A DNA stretch of 64,000 bases from Magnimaribacter mokuoloeensis (GCA_041860225.1 CP151794.1:1116001-1180000), one strand, 5' to 3'; counted from the stretch's first letter, positions 42,117 through 55,389 are shown. The notes: generated from the sequence alone by a model not told the origin. A program made the numbers and translations.

Positions 42117-43874
42117 ATGGCATCTAAGAATTCTCATTCTGAGACTATAAAAGAAGCTGTCTCAGCAGCATCTAGAGCCATTTCAGGCAATCCTGAATTA
42201 GAAGTAGATTTAGCAGGTATAGGTTCTTCCAATGGAAATCTTCCTAAAAATCTGAAAGAACTTTCGTCTTACAGAGGTAAGGCTGATGCCCTTGCTTGCA
42301 TAGAGAAATATAGAGACAAATCGATAAAGATAAATACCGGTGTTGAGAGATTCAACTCTCTATTGAAAGTAATGGAAGATGCAAGAGTCGAAATACTCGG
42401 CTCAATACACTATCCAGGCATTGCAACAAATATTACTTCTAAATTTAATGATAAATGTAAGCTATATGAAAGTTTTGAAGATCAAGAGGATCACCTAGAA
42501 ATAGCTCTAGAGACTTGGTTAAGACAATCATGTCTTCCCAATGCAGAATCTGAAAACTCAAATTTATTTTTAAAGTATTGGGGCAAGCTATTTGATAAGC
42601 AAGACACAAAACTGAAAAATGAAATTATTGACTCTCTGGGTGATCAAGCTAGATTTTTAGAGATCGCCGAAGAGTTTCTAAGAACTCTTAATATAGAGGA
42701 CGAAGAAAAAGATTCTGAAGATAATGATATAGAGGATGAAACAGAACAAGAGGAAGAATCAGCTTCTGATAGTGGTGAGGATGATGAATCTCAAGAATCC
42801 GAAAGCTCTCCTGAACAAGACAATCAAGAAGGTACTGAAGAAACTGATGCAGATGCTGGTGATATAGATGAAGATGCTATCGTAGATGAAAATCAAGAAA
42901 TGATGACCAATCAATCTTGGTTAGAATCTCTTGTAGGTCAAACATCAAACTTTACTTATAAAGTTTATTCAAGAAGTTTTGATGAAGAGGTTAGAGCAGA
43001 GGATTTGTGCAGTCCTGAAGAGCTCCAAAGACTTAGAAAGCATCTTGACCAATTGATGGGTCCTAGTAAGGCGACGATCTCAAAATTAGCTCATAGGTTA
43101 CAAAGGTTTCTAATGGCTCAGCAAAATAGATCTTGGGAATTTAATAAAGAAGAAGGCATGTTGGATTCTGCAAGATTACATAAAATTATTACAGACCCTC
43201 TTACACCCCTTACTTACAAAGTAGAAAAAGATATTGAATTTAGAGATACAAGCGTTTCAATTTTAGTAGATAGTTCAGGATCAATGAGGGGAAGATCCAT
43301 GACAGTAGCGGCTATATGTGCAGATATAATCAGCACTACTTTAGAGCGTTGCAATGTAAAAACTGAAGTTCTTGGCTTTACTACTAAACAATGGAAGGGT
43401 GGAGAAAGTAGAAAGATGTGGATGGATGATGGCAAGCCTGAAAACCCCGGAAGATTGAATGACATTAGGCACATCATTTTTAAATCTGCAGATACTCCAT
43501 GGAGAAGAGGACAAAAGAATTTCGGATTAATGTTGAGAGAGGGTCTCCTAAAAGAAAATGTTGATGGAGAGGCTCTCATTTGGGCTCATGACAGACTTAG
43601 CAGGAGGCCGGAACAAAGGAAGATACTTATGGTCATTTCTGATGGAGCTCCTGTTGATGATAGTACTTTATCCACCAATCCAACTAATTTCTTAGATCTA
43701 CATTTAAGGCAAGTTATACACTCAATAGAGACTAAATCTGATATCAATCTAATAGCAATAGGTATTGGCCATGATGTAACACGGTATTATAAAAATGCGG
43801 TAACTATACACAGGGCGGAAGAACTGGGTGGAGCTATGCTTGAACAGCTTACAGATTTATTTAAAGTGGATTAA
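42117..43874 (+). CDS. cobT: CobT-like VWA-domain protein
   Basis: The 585-residue partner of CobS has an N-terminal helical region, a very acidic low-complexity segment (about 194-262, mostly Asp, Glu, Ser), and a C-terminal von Willebrand A domain. The VWA metal-ion site is intact: DSSGS at 385-389. The block RFLMAQQNRSWEFNKEEGMLDSARLHKIITDPLTPLTYKVEK is characteristic of CobT. The acidic stretch could hold metal ions or bind a basic partner. It lies 7 bp after cobS and 56 bp before the first diiron gene, all on the plus strand. Confidence 0.9.
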   Translation: MASKNSHSETIKEAVSAASRAISGNPELEVDLAGIGSSNGNLPKNLKELSSYRGKADALACIEKYRDKSIKINTGVERFNSLLKVMEDARVEILGSIHYPGIATNITSKFNDKCKLYESFEDQEDHLEIALETWLRQSCLPNAESENSNLFLKYWGKLFDKQDTKLKNEIIDSLGDQARFLEIAEEFLRTLNIEDEEKDSEDNDIEDETEQEEESASDSGEDDESQESESSPEQDNQEGTEETDADAGDIDEDAIVDENQEMMTNQSWLESLVGQTSNFTYKVYSRSFDEEVRAEDLCSPEELQRLRKHLDQLMGPSKATISKLAHRLQRFLMAQQNRSWEFNKEEGMLDSARLHKIITDPLTPLTYKVEKDIEFRDTSVSILVDSSGSMRGRSMTVAAICADIISTTLERCNVKTEVLGFTTKQWKGGESRKMWMDDGKPENPGRLNDIRHIIFKSADTPWRRGQKNFGLMLREGLLKENVDGEALIWAHDRLSRRPEQRKILMVISDGAPVDDSTLSTNPTNFLDLHLRQVIHSIETKSDINLIAIGIGHDVTRYYKNAVTIHRAEELGGAMLEQLTDLFKVD

Positions 43875-43930
43875 AAAGGAAGAATTTTAAAATTTAATGT
43901 AGAATAAAAGGTACATAAAGGATTTAAAAC

Positions 43931-45034
43931 ATGAAAATTACACAAGTGGAAAATTGCCCTACAGGGCTTCACTATTTCGATAAAGATGATCTCGAAAGTA
44001 AGCTTGAACCGCAGGATATTGAGGATATAGTTGAGATATTTCAAACACCTCTAACTGGAACATATAATTGGGACTATACAGATGCCGACAATAGGTTAAA
44101 GAAGCTTTATGAATTGGGGAAAAAGCTCAATTGGAATGCAACATTAGATCTAGATTGGACTAAAGAGCCCTATTCATTAAAAGATTGGGCAACCAATCCC
44201 GAAATACAACAGTTATCGGGTTTCAAACCATATGATGATCTCTCAGAAGAGAAAAAAATAGAGTGCTCATGGCATCTTCTTGCTAGCTCATTAAGTCAAA
44301 TAGTTCATGGAGAACAAGGCGCTCTTTTGGTTGCTTCTCAGTTAGTATCCTGTGCTCCTACCTATAACGCTAAACTTTATGCTGCTTCACAAACTTTTGA
44401 TGAAGCTAGACATGTAGAAGTCTTTAATAAGTATTTGCAAGAAAGGATAGGATGGAATTATCCAGTTATGCCCGGACTTAAAGCTTTACTTGATAAAATC
44501 CTTTCTGATCCAAGATGGGACTTAAAGTTTATTGGAATGCAAATAATCATAGAAGGACTTGCGCTTGCAGCTTTTGAAAGACAAAGAGCTGCCGCGATGG
44601 ATCCTCTTTTGAAAGATATCTTTTATTTAGTGATTAGAGATGAAGCAAGGCATGTAACTTTTGGTGTAAATTATTTAGAAGAATTTGTTGCTACTCTTTC
44701 TGATAAAGAAAGAGAAGAAAGAGCTGATTTTGCTTATGAAGCATGTGTTGTCATGAGAAATAGATTCGGTTCAGATAATGTAATGAAGCATTACGGATGG
44801 AATGTTGAAGAAGCACAAGAGGTGCTTAACCAATCTGAAAATGCGAGGTTATTTAATAATCTCTTGTTTGCAAAAATAATGCCTAATCTAAAAAGAATTG
44901 GCCTCATAACAGAGAAGACACAAGAAAAGTATGAGGAAATGGATATTCTACAATTCCAAGATCTTGAAGATCACGGCAATATAGATTGGGAAGAGCTTTC
45001 TCAACCGTTAGATTACTCTTCCAAAACTGCATAA
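43931..45034 (+). CDS. ferritin-like diiron protein, tandem copy 1
   Basis: The 367-residue helical protein has two ligand sets of the diiron-carboxylate type: Glu128 (HGEQGALL), Glu158-x2-His161 (DEARHVEVF), Glu208 (IIIEGLALAAF) and Glu238-x2-His241 (RDEARHVTFGV). This E, ExxH, E, ExxH order is shared by ribonucleotide reductase R2-like and AurF-like oxidases. It lacks the usual R2 C-terminal tail and any NrdA neighbour, so I do not call it NrdB. Substrate unknown. A Shine-Dalgarno (AAAGGA) and a TAGAAT box are upstream. It directly follows cobT, and copy 2 follows 8 bp later. Confidence 0.75.
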   Translation: MKITQVENCPTGLHYFDKDDLESKLEPQDIEDIVEIFQTPLTGTYNWDYTDADNRLKKLYELGKKLNWNATLDLDWTKEPYSLKDWATNPEIQQLSGFKPYDDLSEEKKIECSWHLLASSLSQIVHGEQGALLVASQLVSCAPTYNAKLYAASQTFDEARHVEVFNKYLQERIGWNYPVMPGLKALLDKILSDPRWDLKFIGMQIIIEGLALAAFERQRAAAMDPLLKDIFYLVIRDEARHVTFGVNYLEEFVATLSDKEREERADFAYEACVVMRNRFGSDNVMKHYGWNVEEAQEVLNQSENARLFNNLLFAKIMPNLKRIGLITEKTQEKYEEMDILQFQDLEDHGNIDWEELSQPLDYSSKTA

Positions 45035-45042
45035 AAATAAAA

Positions 45043-46182
45043 ATGAAAATAACAGTCGTAGAAAATCCTCCTGTCGATCCCAGAGAATTCGAGCTACCAG
45101 AAGGCTTCAGTGAAGAAAACATTGAGGATGTAGTTGAAATTTTCAACACCCCACTAATTGGCCATTATAATTGGGACTATACTGACGCTGACACCCGCAT
45201 TAAGAAGCTTTACGAGCTGGGTAAAAAGCTTAATTGGGATGGTTCAATTGATTTAGATTGGTCTAAAGCTATAAAGAAAGGAGAAGCTCCAGTTAAAGCT
45301 GAATTAATTGCCAGAATGGAAGGTCCACTTGCTGCATTACCAGAAGAAGAAAGAATCGAGTATATGTGGCACGATACTGCTTGGTCTTTGAGTCAATTTC
45401 TCCATGGGGAACAAGGGGCTTTGCTAGTTGCCTCTCAACTTGTTTCTTGTGCTCCCACTTACCAAGCAAAACTTTATGCTGCATCACAAACTTTTGATGA
45501 GGCAAGGCATGTTGAAGTTTTTGCCAGATATCTCAAAGAAGTTTCTGGAGTTGAGTATCCCATTAATAAAAATCTGAAATCCTTAATAGATAAAATCCTT
45601 TCTGATCCAAGATGGGATTTAAAATTTATAGGAATGCAAATCATAATTGAAGGACTTGCTCTAGCAGCTTTTCAAACAACAAAAGAAACATCTAACTGTG
45701 CCCTATTAAGACAGCTAGTCCATTATGTAATTCGAGATGAGGCCAGACATGTTACTTTTGGAGTAAATTACTTAGAAGAATTTCTATCCACCTTATCTGA
45801 ACAAGAAGTTGAGGACAGAGCTATGTTTGCCTACGAAGCCTGTGTTGTTATGAGAGATAGAATCATAAATACAGAATTACCCGCAAGATGGTTCAATATA
45901 AGCGAAGAAGAAATCAGGGAAATGCTTATAAATAATGAAACGCAAGACATGTTCACCAATATGCTATTTAGCAGAGTAATGCCTAACTTAAAAAGGATTG
46001 GCCTTCTGACTGATAAAGTACTACCTCTTTATGAGAAGCTAGATTTGACATCGTACATGGATGCGGAGAGCGAGTTTGAAATAGATTGGGCTGAACTAAA
46101 TAAACCGCTCGAGTCGTCAAAGGAAATAGACGAGCAATCGGAAAAAGAGCTTGCTGCTCATACAGCTCAGGGATTATTCTAA
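45043..46182 (+). CDS. ferritin-like diiron protein, tandem copy 2
   Basis: A second member of the same family, 379 residues from the ATG at 45043 (MKITVVENPP), with near-identical central blocks (SQLVSCAPTYxAKLYAASQTFDEARHVEVF and DKILSDPRWDLKFIGMQIIIEGLALAAF). Its diiron ligands are Glu123, Glu153/His156, Glu203 and Glu233/His236. The N- and C-termini diverge from copy 1, including a different C-tail ending ELAAHTAQGLF. This fits an old tandem duplication with kept active sites, perhaps a heterodimer. The 3' end overlaps the convergent protease gene by 9 bases. Confidence 0.75.
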   Translation: MKITVVENPPVDPREFELPEGFSEENIEDVVEIFNTPLIGHYNWDYTDADTRIKKLYELGKKLNWDGSIDLDWSKAIKKGEAPVKAELIARMEGPLAALPEEERIEYMWHDTAWSLSQFLHGEQGALLVASQLVSCAPTYQAKLYAASQTFDEARHVEVFARYLKEVSGVEYPINKNLKSLIDKILSDPRWDLKFIGMQIIIEGLALAAFQTTKETSNCALLRQLVHYVIRDEARHVTFGVNYLEEFLSTLSEQEVEDRAMFAYEACVVMRDRIINTELPARWFNISEEEIREMLINNETQDMFTNMLFSRVMPNLKRIGLLTDKVLPLYEKLDLTSYMDAESEFEIDWAELNKPLESSKEIDEQSEKELAAHTAQGLF

Positions 46183-48657
46183 TCTAAATTCTAAATCTAG
46201 CTGAAAGTAAGGCTCGATCTTACTTTCACTTCGGTGGTATTCATTTGATACAATCCCTAACTTGCCAAAGAATGTAAGTTTATCTTCAGTCATGGCATAA
46301 ATTACTTGTGAATTAATCTGCCTACCAGAAGGTGTGAGATCAATGCTTAATTCATCAAAGAGTATTTGTTTGTCTTTAGTTCTTCCTATAGGAATATTGA
46401 AATTCAGGTTTGCATACTCAGCCCTCAAGGGTTGATATACCTGTATTCCTATAGAGTCATTTTTCATAAAGATATTCTCTTTGTAAACACCCAAATCAAA
46501 TGAGGAAAAATACGTATCCTCAATATCTTCTATCAATCCTAACTGATTAAAATCTGATTCAGTTTGACCCACATGAAGCGAACTCCTCCACATAAAGTCT
46601 TTAATTCTGGTTAGAGCTTCTACACCAAAAAATGAAGTTAAAGTATTTTCTGGACTTCCAAATCCACCTTGAGAAGAAATACCTAATAAATTAGAGTCAT
46701 CCAGTGTCATGCCAAACTGATATGAAACCTCCGAGCTCCCAAATCTATCACTGATCTCCATTAAAACACCCTTACTTTCATCCAAAGAACTAACAAACAT
46801 TCTGTTATCTTGGTGAGAGCCTTCGAAAAAGGAAAAAATCAATGACTTACCAGAAGGTAAAGAGATATCCATGCCCATGAAAGATCCATCTGAAGAGAAT
46901 TCAAGAAAAGGAATTCCTCTATGACCAATGCCTTTGTTTGCAGAAAGATAGATATTTGGGTTCGTTCCATTTCCAAAAAATAATTTACTATTTTTTGTTA
47001 TGTGCTGTTCTATTGATATGTACTCTAAATTAGTTTGCGTATCAGCCCATAATCTTGAAGATTGAGGTATGGTTGATAAATTATGATTAATTCCTAATCG
47101 AATTTTTCCATCATTTTCTGTCGTAATCGCGTGCTGATTTACTTGTTTATTAGGATTTGATTGGAAGTCAGTAAGCCATCTTATATTAGGGATATTATTA
47201 AGTATCCTTTGATTAAAAGATCTTTTGAAAGGGGCACCAAGTTCATCAAATACAACATAAGATAATTGACTTAAATTTGTGGAAATTGAATTACCAAAAG
47301 CTGGTCCAACAATTCCAATATAACTACCTTCTTCTGCGAGTGTTAGGTTCGAAAGGTTCGCTCCACTAGTTGCTATCATTGCAGTTCCTACAGGCTTTGT
47401 TGCTGCATCTAGATCCATCAAACCTTGACCATAAATTTCCGAATCAGAGTAAATTCCAGATTTATTGGCCGTAGAAAATAAACGTTGAAGTATTTCTGTA
47501 TTACCAAGCTGTCCTTCGAAGTAATCTGACAAAAGAGCAATGCCTCCCGAAACATGAGGTGCGGCCATGGAAGTACCACTAGCTCTCCCATAAGAGTCAG
47601 TTACAGGAGAATCTTGTGCATAAACGCTTAATATAGATCTTCCTGGTGCAGCTAAACAATAATCTTTAGCTACTCCACATCTGTTTGAAAAGCTGCTTAT
47701 GGAACCATCTTCATCTACTGACACAACTGCGGCTGTATTTCCTCTTAATTCTGGTAAAAGATAAGCTAAGCCTCCAAAAACTTCAGGGCTAGAATAATCT
47801 ACTCCTTGGTCCGCATAACCTCCTCCGTTACCAGCTGCCCATACAAAAATCGTTTTATCAGCATCTGCCTTATCAGGTTGAGCTAACACATTGATTGTTT
47901 TTGGAAAAGCTGTTCTTAAATTTTCTTCTGTATAATCATTAATATTCCCTTGATATCCAAAACTACCATTAACAACAGTAACATTCTTATCAACAAACTC
48001 AGCCTCTAGCTGCGACCAGCTATTATCAATACCAGTATAGTCAACCGTAGAATCTATAGTTGCTGGCTCATAAGTGTCTCCAGCTGTTCCAAGTTCGATA
48101 GAAATAAAGAAAAGTTGAGCATCAAATGCTACTCCATGAATCCCTGTACCATCTCTCTCACCGAGAGCTATACCGGCTACGTGTGAACCATGTCGTTTTT
48201 CATCTGTGGTAGGAGATCTGTCTTGGTAAACTAAATAACTTTCGGAAAGGAGTTTGTTATAGCCATTTAATTCTTGGTGAGATGTATCAACTCCTGAGTC
48301 CATTATTCCAATTATTGACCCTCTTCCAGTAGCTCCTCTCGCGTAAGCAGCAGAGGCGTTAATTAAAGCCAATCCATATTGCTCCGTATATTCAGATGAC
48401 TCTTCGTAAGCTAATTTATCTGAATCAAAATTCCCAGAAAGGGTAATTGCTCCAGAAGTTGGTAAGTTTGGGTTATATGAGCTTGTTGTTGTAGTTGTTG
48501 AAGAAGATGTTGTTGTAGTTGAAGTACTGCCTGTGCTTTGGGAAGTACCCGTAGAACTAGATCCATCAGGAATAGTAGGTGAACTTGAACTGCCACCACC
48601 GCCTCCTCCACACGAAACTAAAACAATAATAAATATTATTTGAATTAATGATTTCAT
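46174..48657 (-). CDS. SphB1-like lipoprotein subtilase with C-terminal barrel-like domain
   Basis: This 827-residue exported serine protease has a lipoprotein signal with lipobox LVSC (Cys16), then Gly/Ser/Thr low complexity (17-60). An S8 subtilase domain follows with Asp120 (GIMDSGVD), His156 (RHGSHVAG), Asn277 (AAGNGG) and Ser363 (GTSMAAPHV). The last roughly 280 residues are rich in alternating polar/aromatic beta strands and end LEFRLE, as in autotransporter barrels. The overall plan resembles Bordetella SphB1, a lipidated autotransporter subtilisin that matures other surface proteins. It is likely on the outer membrane surface. Its substrate is unknown. It is cotranscribed with the VOC gene. 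Confidence 0.83.
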   Translation of the reverse strand: MKSLIQIIFIIVLVSCGGGGGGSSSSPTIPDGSSSTGTSQSTGSTSTTTTSSSTTTTTSSYNPNLPTSGAITLSGNFDSDKLAYEESSEYTEQYGLALINASAAYARGATGRGSIIGIMDSGVDTSHQELNGYNKLLSESYLVYQDRSPTTDEKRHGSHVAGIALGERDGTGIHGVAFDAQLFFISIELGTAGDTYEPATIDSTVDYTGIDNSWSQLEAEFVDKNVTVVNGSFGYQGNINDYTEENLRTAFPKTINVLAQPDKADADKTIFVWAAGNGGGYADQGVDYSSPEVFGGLAYLLPELRGNTAAVVSVDEDGSISSFSNRCGVAKDYCLAAPGRSILSVYAQDSPVTDSYGRASGTSMAAPHVSGGIALLSDYFEGQLGNTEILQRLFSTANKSGIYSDSEIYGQGLMDLDAATKPVGTAMIATSGANLSNLTLAEEGSYIGIVGPAFGNSISTNLSQLSYVVFDELGAPFKRSFNQRILNNIPNIRWLTDFQSNPNKQVNQHAITTENDGKIRLGINHNLSTIPQSSRLWADTQTNLEYISIEQHITKNSKLFFGNGTNPNIYLSANKGIGHRGIPFLEFSSDGSFMGMDISLPSGKSLIFSFFEGSHQDNRMFVSSLDESKGVLMEISDRFGSSEVSYQFGMTLDDSNLLGISSQGGFGSPENTLTSFFGVEALTRIKDFMWRSSLHVGQTESDFNQLGLIEDIEDTYFSSFDLGVYKENIFMKNDSIGIQVYQPLRAEYANLNFNIPIGRTKDKQILFDELSIDLTPSGRQINSQVIYAMTEDKLTFFGKLGIVSNEYHRSESKIEPYFQLDLEFRLE

Positions 48658-49388
48658 TTTAAGTAAAACTTCATACCCCCTAACAATATTCCGTCATCAT
48701 GAAGAAGTTCTAGAGCTTCTGCTTTCTTTTGTATTCTTTCTATCTCATTACATCTTAAAATAAATGAGGAAACTCCTGGTCCTCTTCCATCTAAATCTGG
48801 AATGAATTTTATCCGAGTATTATCTAAATATATCACCCAATCTTCTTTATTCATTCTAGGATTTCCTAAAATCTGAGACCAAGTTTGAAACATTTCTTGT
48901 GGATTATTTGACTGTATCTCTACTCCCTCTATGCCGGATATGGGTCCTGATATATGATCAGTCCAATTTGGGCCTGCCCATTTCCAACTGTCTTTGGGGT
49001 TCATCCAGTCCAATGAGAGTATCGCACCACCTGTTTGTTTTGGATGAAGATGGATAGCTTTCGCTTCTGGTAGATCTGTTTCCCAAACAATATCTATGCC
49101 TTTTTGAGATACTAAGGCCTTAGATTCCTGTAAATCATCTACCTGAACAATGATCATATAACCCCCATCGCCATTTCTCTTATCTATAAATCTTCCAGCA
49201 GTGGTATCTTCTTGTACAGGGCTAACGACCTCTAAAAAGTCGTTACCAATTGGTATTACAGCATTTTCAAGACCAAAATGACTTACACCAGGATCATTAA
49301 AAGCAACTTCAAATTCAAAGAGCTCACAAAGGTCATTTACGAGAGGATCTCTTAATTGAGAAACCATAACTATCTGTCTTATATCCAT
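48654..49388 (-). CDS. VOC (glyoxalase/dioxygenase fold) family protein
   Basis: The 244-residue protein has two vicinal-oxygen-chelate modules: N-terminal IRQIVMVSQLRDPLVNDLCELFEFEVAFNDPGVSHFGLENAVIPIGNDFLEVVSP and C-terminal ISGIEGVEIQSNNPQEMFQTWSQILGN. The spacing of the His/Glu metal ligands of true glyoxalases is not clear, so catalytic activity is uncertain. It overlaps the protease start by 4 bases (ATGA) and probably shares its mRNA. Role unknown; the family includes glyoxalases, dioxygenases and resistance proteins. Confidence 0.72.
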   Translation of the reverse strand: MDIRQIVMVSQLRDPLVNDLCELFEFEVAFNDPGVSHFGLENAVIPIGNDFLEVVSPVQEDTTAGRFIDKRNGDGGYMIIVQVDDLQESKALVSQKGIDIVWETDLPEAKAIHLHPKQTGGAILSLDWMNPKDSWKWAGPNWTDHISGPISGIEGVEIQSNNPQEMFQTWSQILGNPRMNKEDWVIYLDNTRIKFIPDLDGRGPGVSSFILRCNEIERIQKKAEALELLHDDGILLGGMKFYLK

Positions 49389-49455
49389 TTATAATCCTGT
49401 CCTGAAGCCATTTATAATATAACTTAATACTAACTCAATTCTAAAGAAACACCTT

Positions 49456-50286
49456 ATGAATATTTCTGCTGATTTTGGAATAACGGTTACAGATACGCTA
49501 AGAAGGAAAAATGATGAGTTAATCCATAGAATGGATTTAAGCTCTGATAATTTAAACCATGATAGGGTTAGGGAGATTTTTCCTGATATAGACTTTAATA
49601 GCAATACAGGATTTCTAGCGGTTACTGGCGGAAGACATCTTGAACTAGGCGAAAATATTGACAAAACTCCCATCATTCATGTCAATGAAATTGAAGCCAT
49701 CGGGGAAGGTTCAATGAGTTTAGCAAAATTAAATAAAGATGAATCAACTATAATAGTAAGTGCCGGTTCAGGAACTGCATGCATACATGCACAAAATGGA
49801 ATTTATACTCACTGCTCTGGTACTGGGGTAGGAGGAGGAACAGTCTTAGGTTTAAGCAAACTACTTTTAGGTACAGACAACCCTGAAGAAATTGCAACTT
49901 TGGCCGAGAAAGGTAATGAAAGTCAGGTAGATCTAATATTAGAGGATGTTGTCTCAGGACCTATAGGCCAACTCCCTTCCACCACAACGGCAGTTAACTT
50001 TGGAAAAATATCTAAAGTAGATAAAGAATTTTCTAAAGAAGATATAGCATCAGGAATTATTAACTTAGTAGGACAGACAGCGGCAAGGATCGCAACTTCA
50101 GTCGCTATGATGTTCCAAGCAAATCAAATAGTTGTAGTTGGCAGAGCTCCTTCATTTAACGGATTAAAGAAGTCACTTGAAGATGCGGCATCAATAACTG
50201 GATTCACTCCCCACTTTCCTGAAAAAGGTGAATACGCTTCTGCTTTAGGAGCATTACTTGTAGCAGAAAAAAACCCCTCTAATTAA
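49456..50286 (+). CDS. type II pantothenate kinase-like (fumble domain) protein
   Basis: The 276-residue protein has an acetate/sugar-kinase fold typical of type II PanK: DFGIT (6-10) phosphate-binding, a central Glu in NEIEAIGEGS, SAGSGTACIHA, GGGTVLGLSKLLLGT, and QIVVVGRAPSFNG adenosine site. Type II PanK makes 4'-phosphopantothenate for CoA and is usual in Staphylococcus and eukaryotes, less so in gammaproteobacteria, which mostly use type I or III. An alternative is a related N-acetylglucosamine/BadF-like kinase. The last four codons lie inside the rRNA terminator of the opposite strand. The upstream region has two TATAAT-like stretches (49389-49420). Confidence 0.68.
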   Translation: MNISADFGITVTDTLRRKNDELIHRMDLSSDNLNHDRVREIFPDIDFNSNTGFLAVTGGRHLELGENIDKTPIIHVNEIEAIGEGSMSLAKLNKDESTIIVSAGSGTACIHAQNGIYTHCSGTGVGGGTVLGLSKLLLGTDNPEEIATLAEKGNESQVDLILEDVVSGPIGQLPSTTTAVNFGKISKVDKEFSKEDIASGIINLVGQTAARIATSVAMMFQANQIVVVGRAPSFNGLKKSLEDAASITGFTPHFPEKGEYASALGALLVAEKNPSN

Positions 50287-50301
50287 GAAACTAGAGGGGT
50301 T
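50272..50301 (-). terminator. rRNA operon terminator
   Basis: A perfect 10-bp stem AACCCCTCTA / TAGAGGGGTT with a 10-base loop lies 10 bp after the 5S gene on the minus strand and ends in TTTTTTCTGC. The plus-strand side lacks a T run, so termination is one-way. It overlaps the last codons and stop of the convergent PanK gene. Confidence 0.9.
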
Positions 50302-50310
50302 CTAAAAAAA

Positions 50311-50428
50311 AGTCTGACGATGTCCTACTCTCACATGGTCGCAACCACACTACCATCGGCGCTAAGAGGTTTCACTTCTGAGTTCGAAAAGGTATCAGGT
50401 GGTTCACTCTCGCTATGGTCATCAGACA
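50311..50428 (-). rRNA. rrf: 5S ribosomal RNA
   Basis: The segment reads on the minus strand GTCTGATGACCATAGCGAGA and ends in ...GAGTAGGACATCGTCAGAC, a conserved 5S sequence of about 118 bases, with the closing stem GTCTGA / TCAGAC intact. It is the last gene of the operon. Confidence 0.95.
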
Positions 50429-50478
50429 AAAACTTATAAATTCAATCATTAATGTAATTTGGTATATCAAGAAATTAC

Positions 50479-50490
50479 TTGATGTAATAC

Positions 50491-50497
<7 letters not shown>
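50479..50497 (-). other. 3' arm of 23S RNase III processing stem
   Basis: TTGATGTAATACGGTCAAG pairs with CTTGACCATATTACATCAA at 53381-53399 over 19 positions, with one G-U-type mismatch. This is the expected processing stem around 23S. Confidence 0.8.
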
Positions 50498-53388
<2,891 letters not shown>

Positions 53389-53675
53389 TATTACATCAAT
53401 TAACTTAATGATATTTTCAAGCATTTCTATCTACTATATGTGTTTTAAAAAAACACAAAAACGCCAAATTACTTTGCAGTTATTCATATAAGGTTTCGGA
53501 TTAAAAGAATAATAAAACCTTGTATGAATAGTTAATTTGCATATCTAAAACATAAATGTTTTTGATATGACTTGATTGAACTTATAAAAATGTTAAAAAA
53601 CTCGTCTCTTATCTAATTAAAGATAGAGATAAATAAGTAATTCGTGTGAACGCCTACAAATAAACGATTTTATTT
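53389..53675 (-). other. 16S-23S spacer without tRNA
   Basis: The 287-bp spacer shows no cloverleaf, no GGTTCGAATC-type T arm and no CCA-stem; thus the tRNA-Ile/Ala pair found in most gammaproteobacterial spacers is missing. It holds one arm of the 23S processing stem at its 23S side and one arm of the 16S stem at 53630-53648. The middle is A+T-rich with an inverted repeat around GTTATTCATACAAGG / CCTTGTATGAATAGTTA (53478-53531). Confidence 0.85.
53630..53648 (-). other. 3' arm of 16S RNase III processing stem
   Basis: TAAATAAGTAATTCGTGTG here is the exact reverse complement of CACACGAATTACTTATTTA at 55331-55349 in the leader, a 19-bp perfect stem that brings both 16S ends together. Confidence 0.88.
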
Positions 53676-55227
<1,552 letters not shown>

Positions 55228-55330
55228 GAATTTTGAATTAAGTGCCTAAATGACACTAAATCAGTTTATTAAATTATATAAATATAATCTAAATACTGAC
55301 TTTGGTAAGTTGCGCTTAATTATAAGCGCC

Positions 55331-55349
55331 CACACGAATTACTTATTTA
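55331..55349 (-). other. 5' arm of 16S RNase III processing stem
   Basis: CACACGAATTACTTATTTA in the rRNA leader pairs perfectly with 53630-53648. A 7-bp hairpin GCGCTTA-TAAT-TAAGCGC (55312-55329) stands next to it. Confidence 0.88.
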
Positions 55350-55389
55350 AAACTTTTAAAAAACTTCCCTTCGCGAACGAGGGATGCGC

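Noticed and set aside
43931..46182. Diiron proteins as ribonucleotide reductase small subunits (NrdB)
   Set aside because: No nrdA nearby, no R2 C-terminal tail, and the length and N-terminus differ; only the metal-ligand pattern is shared.
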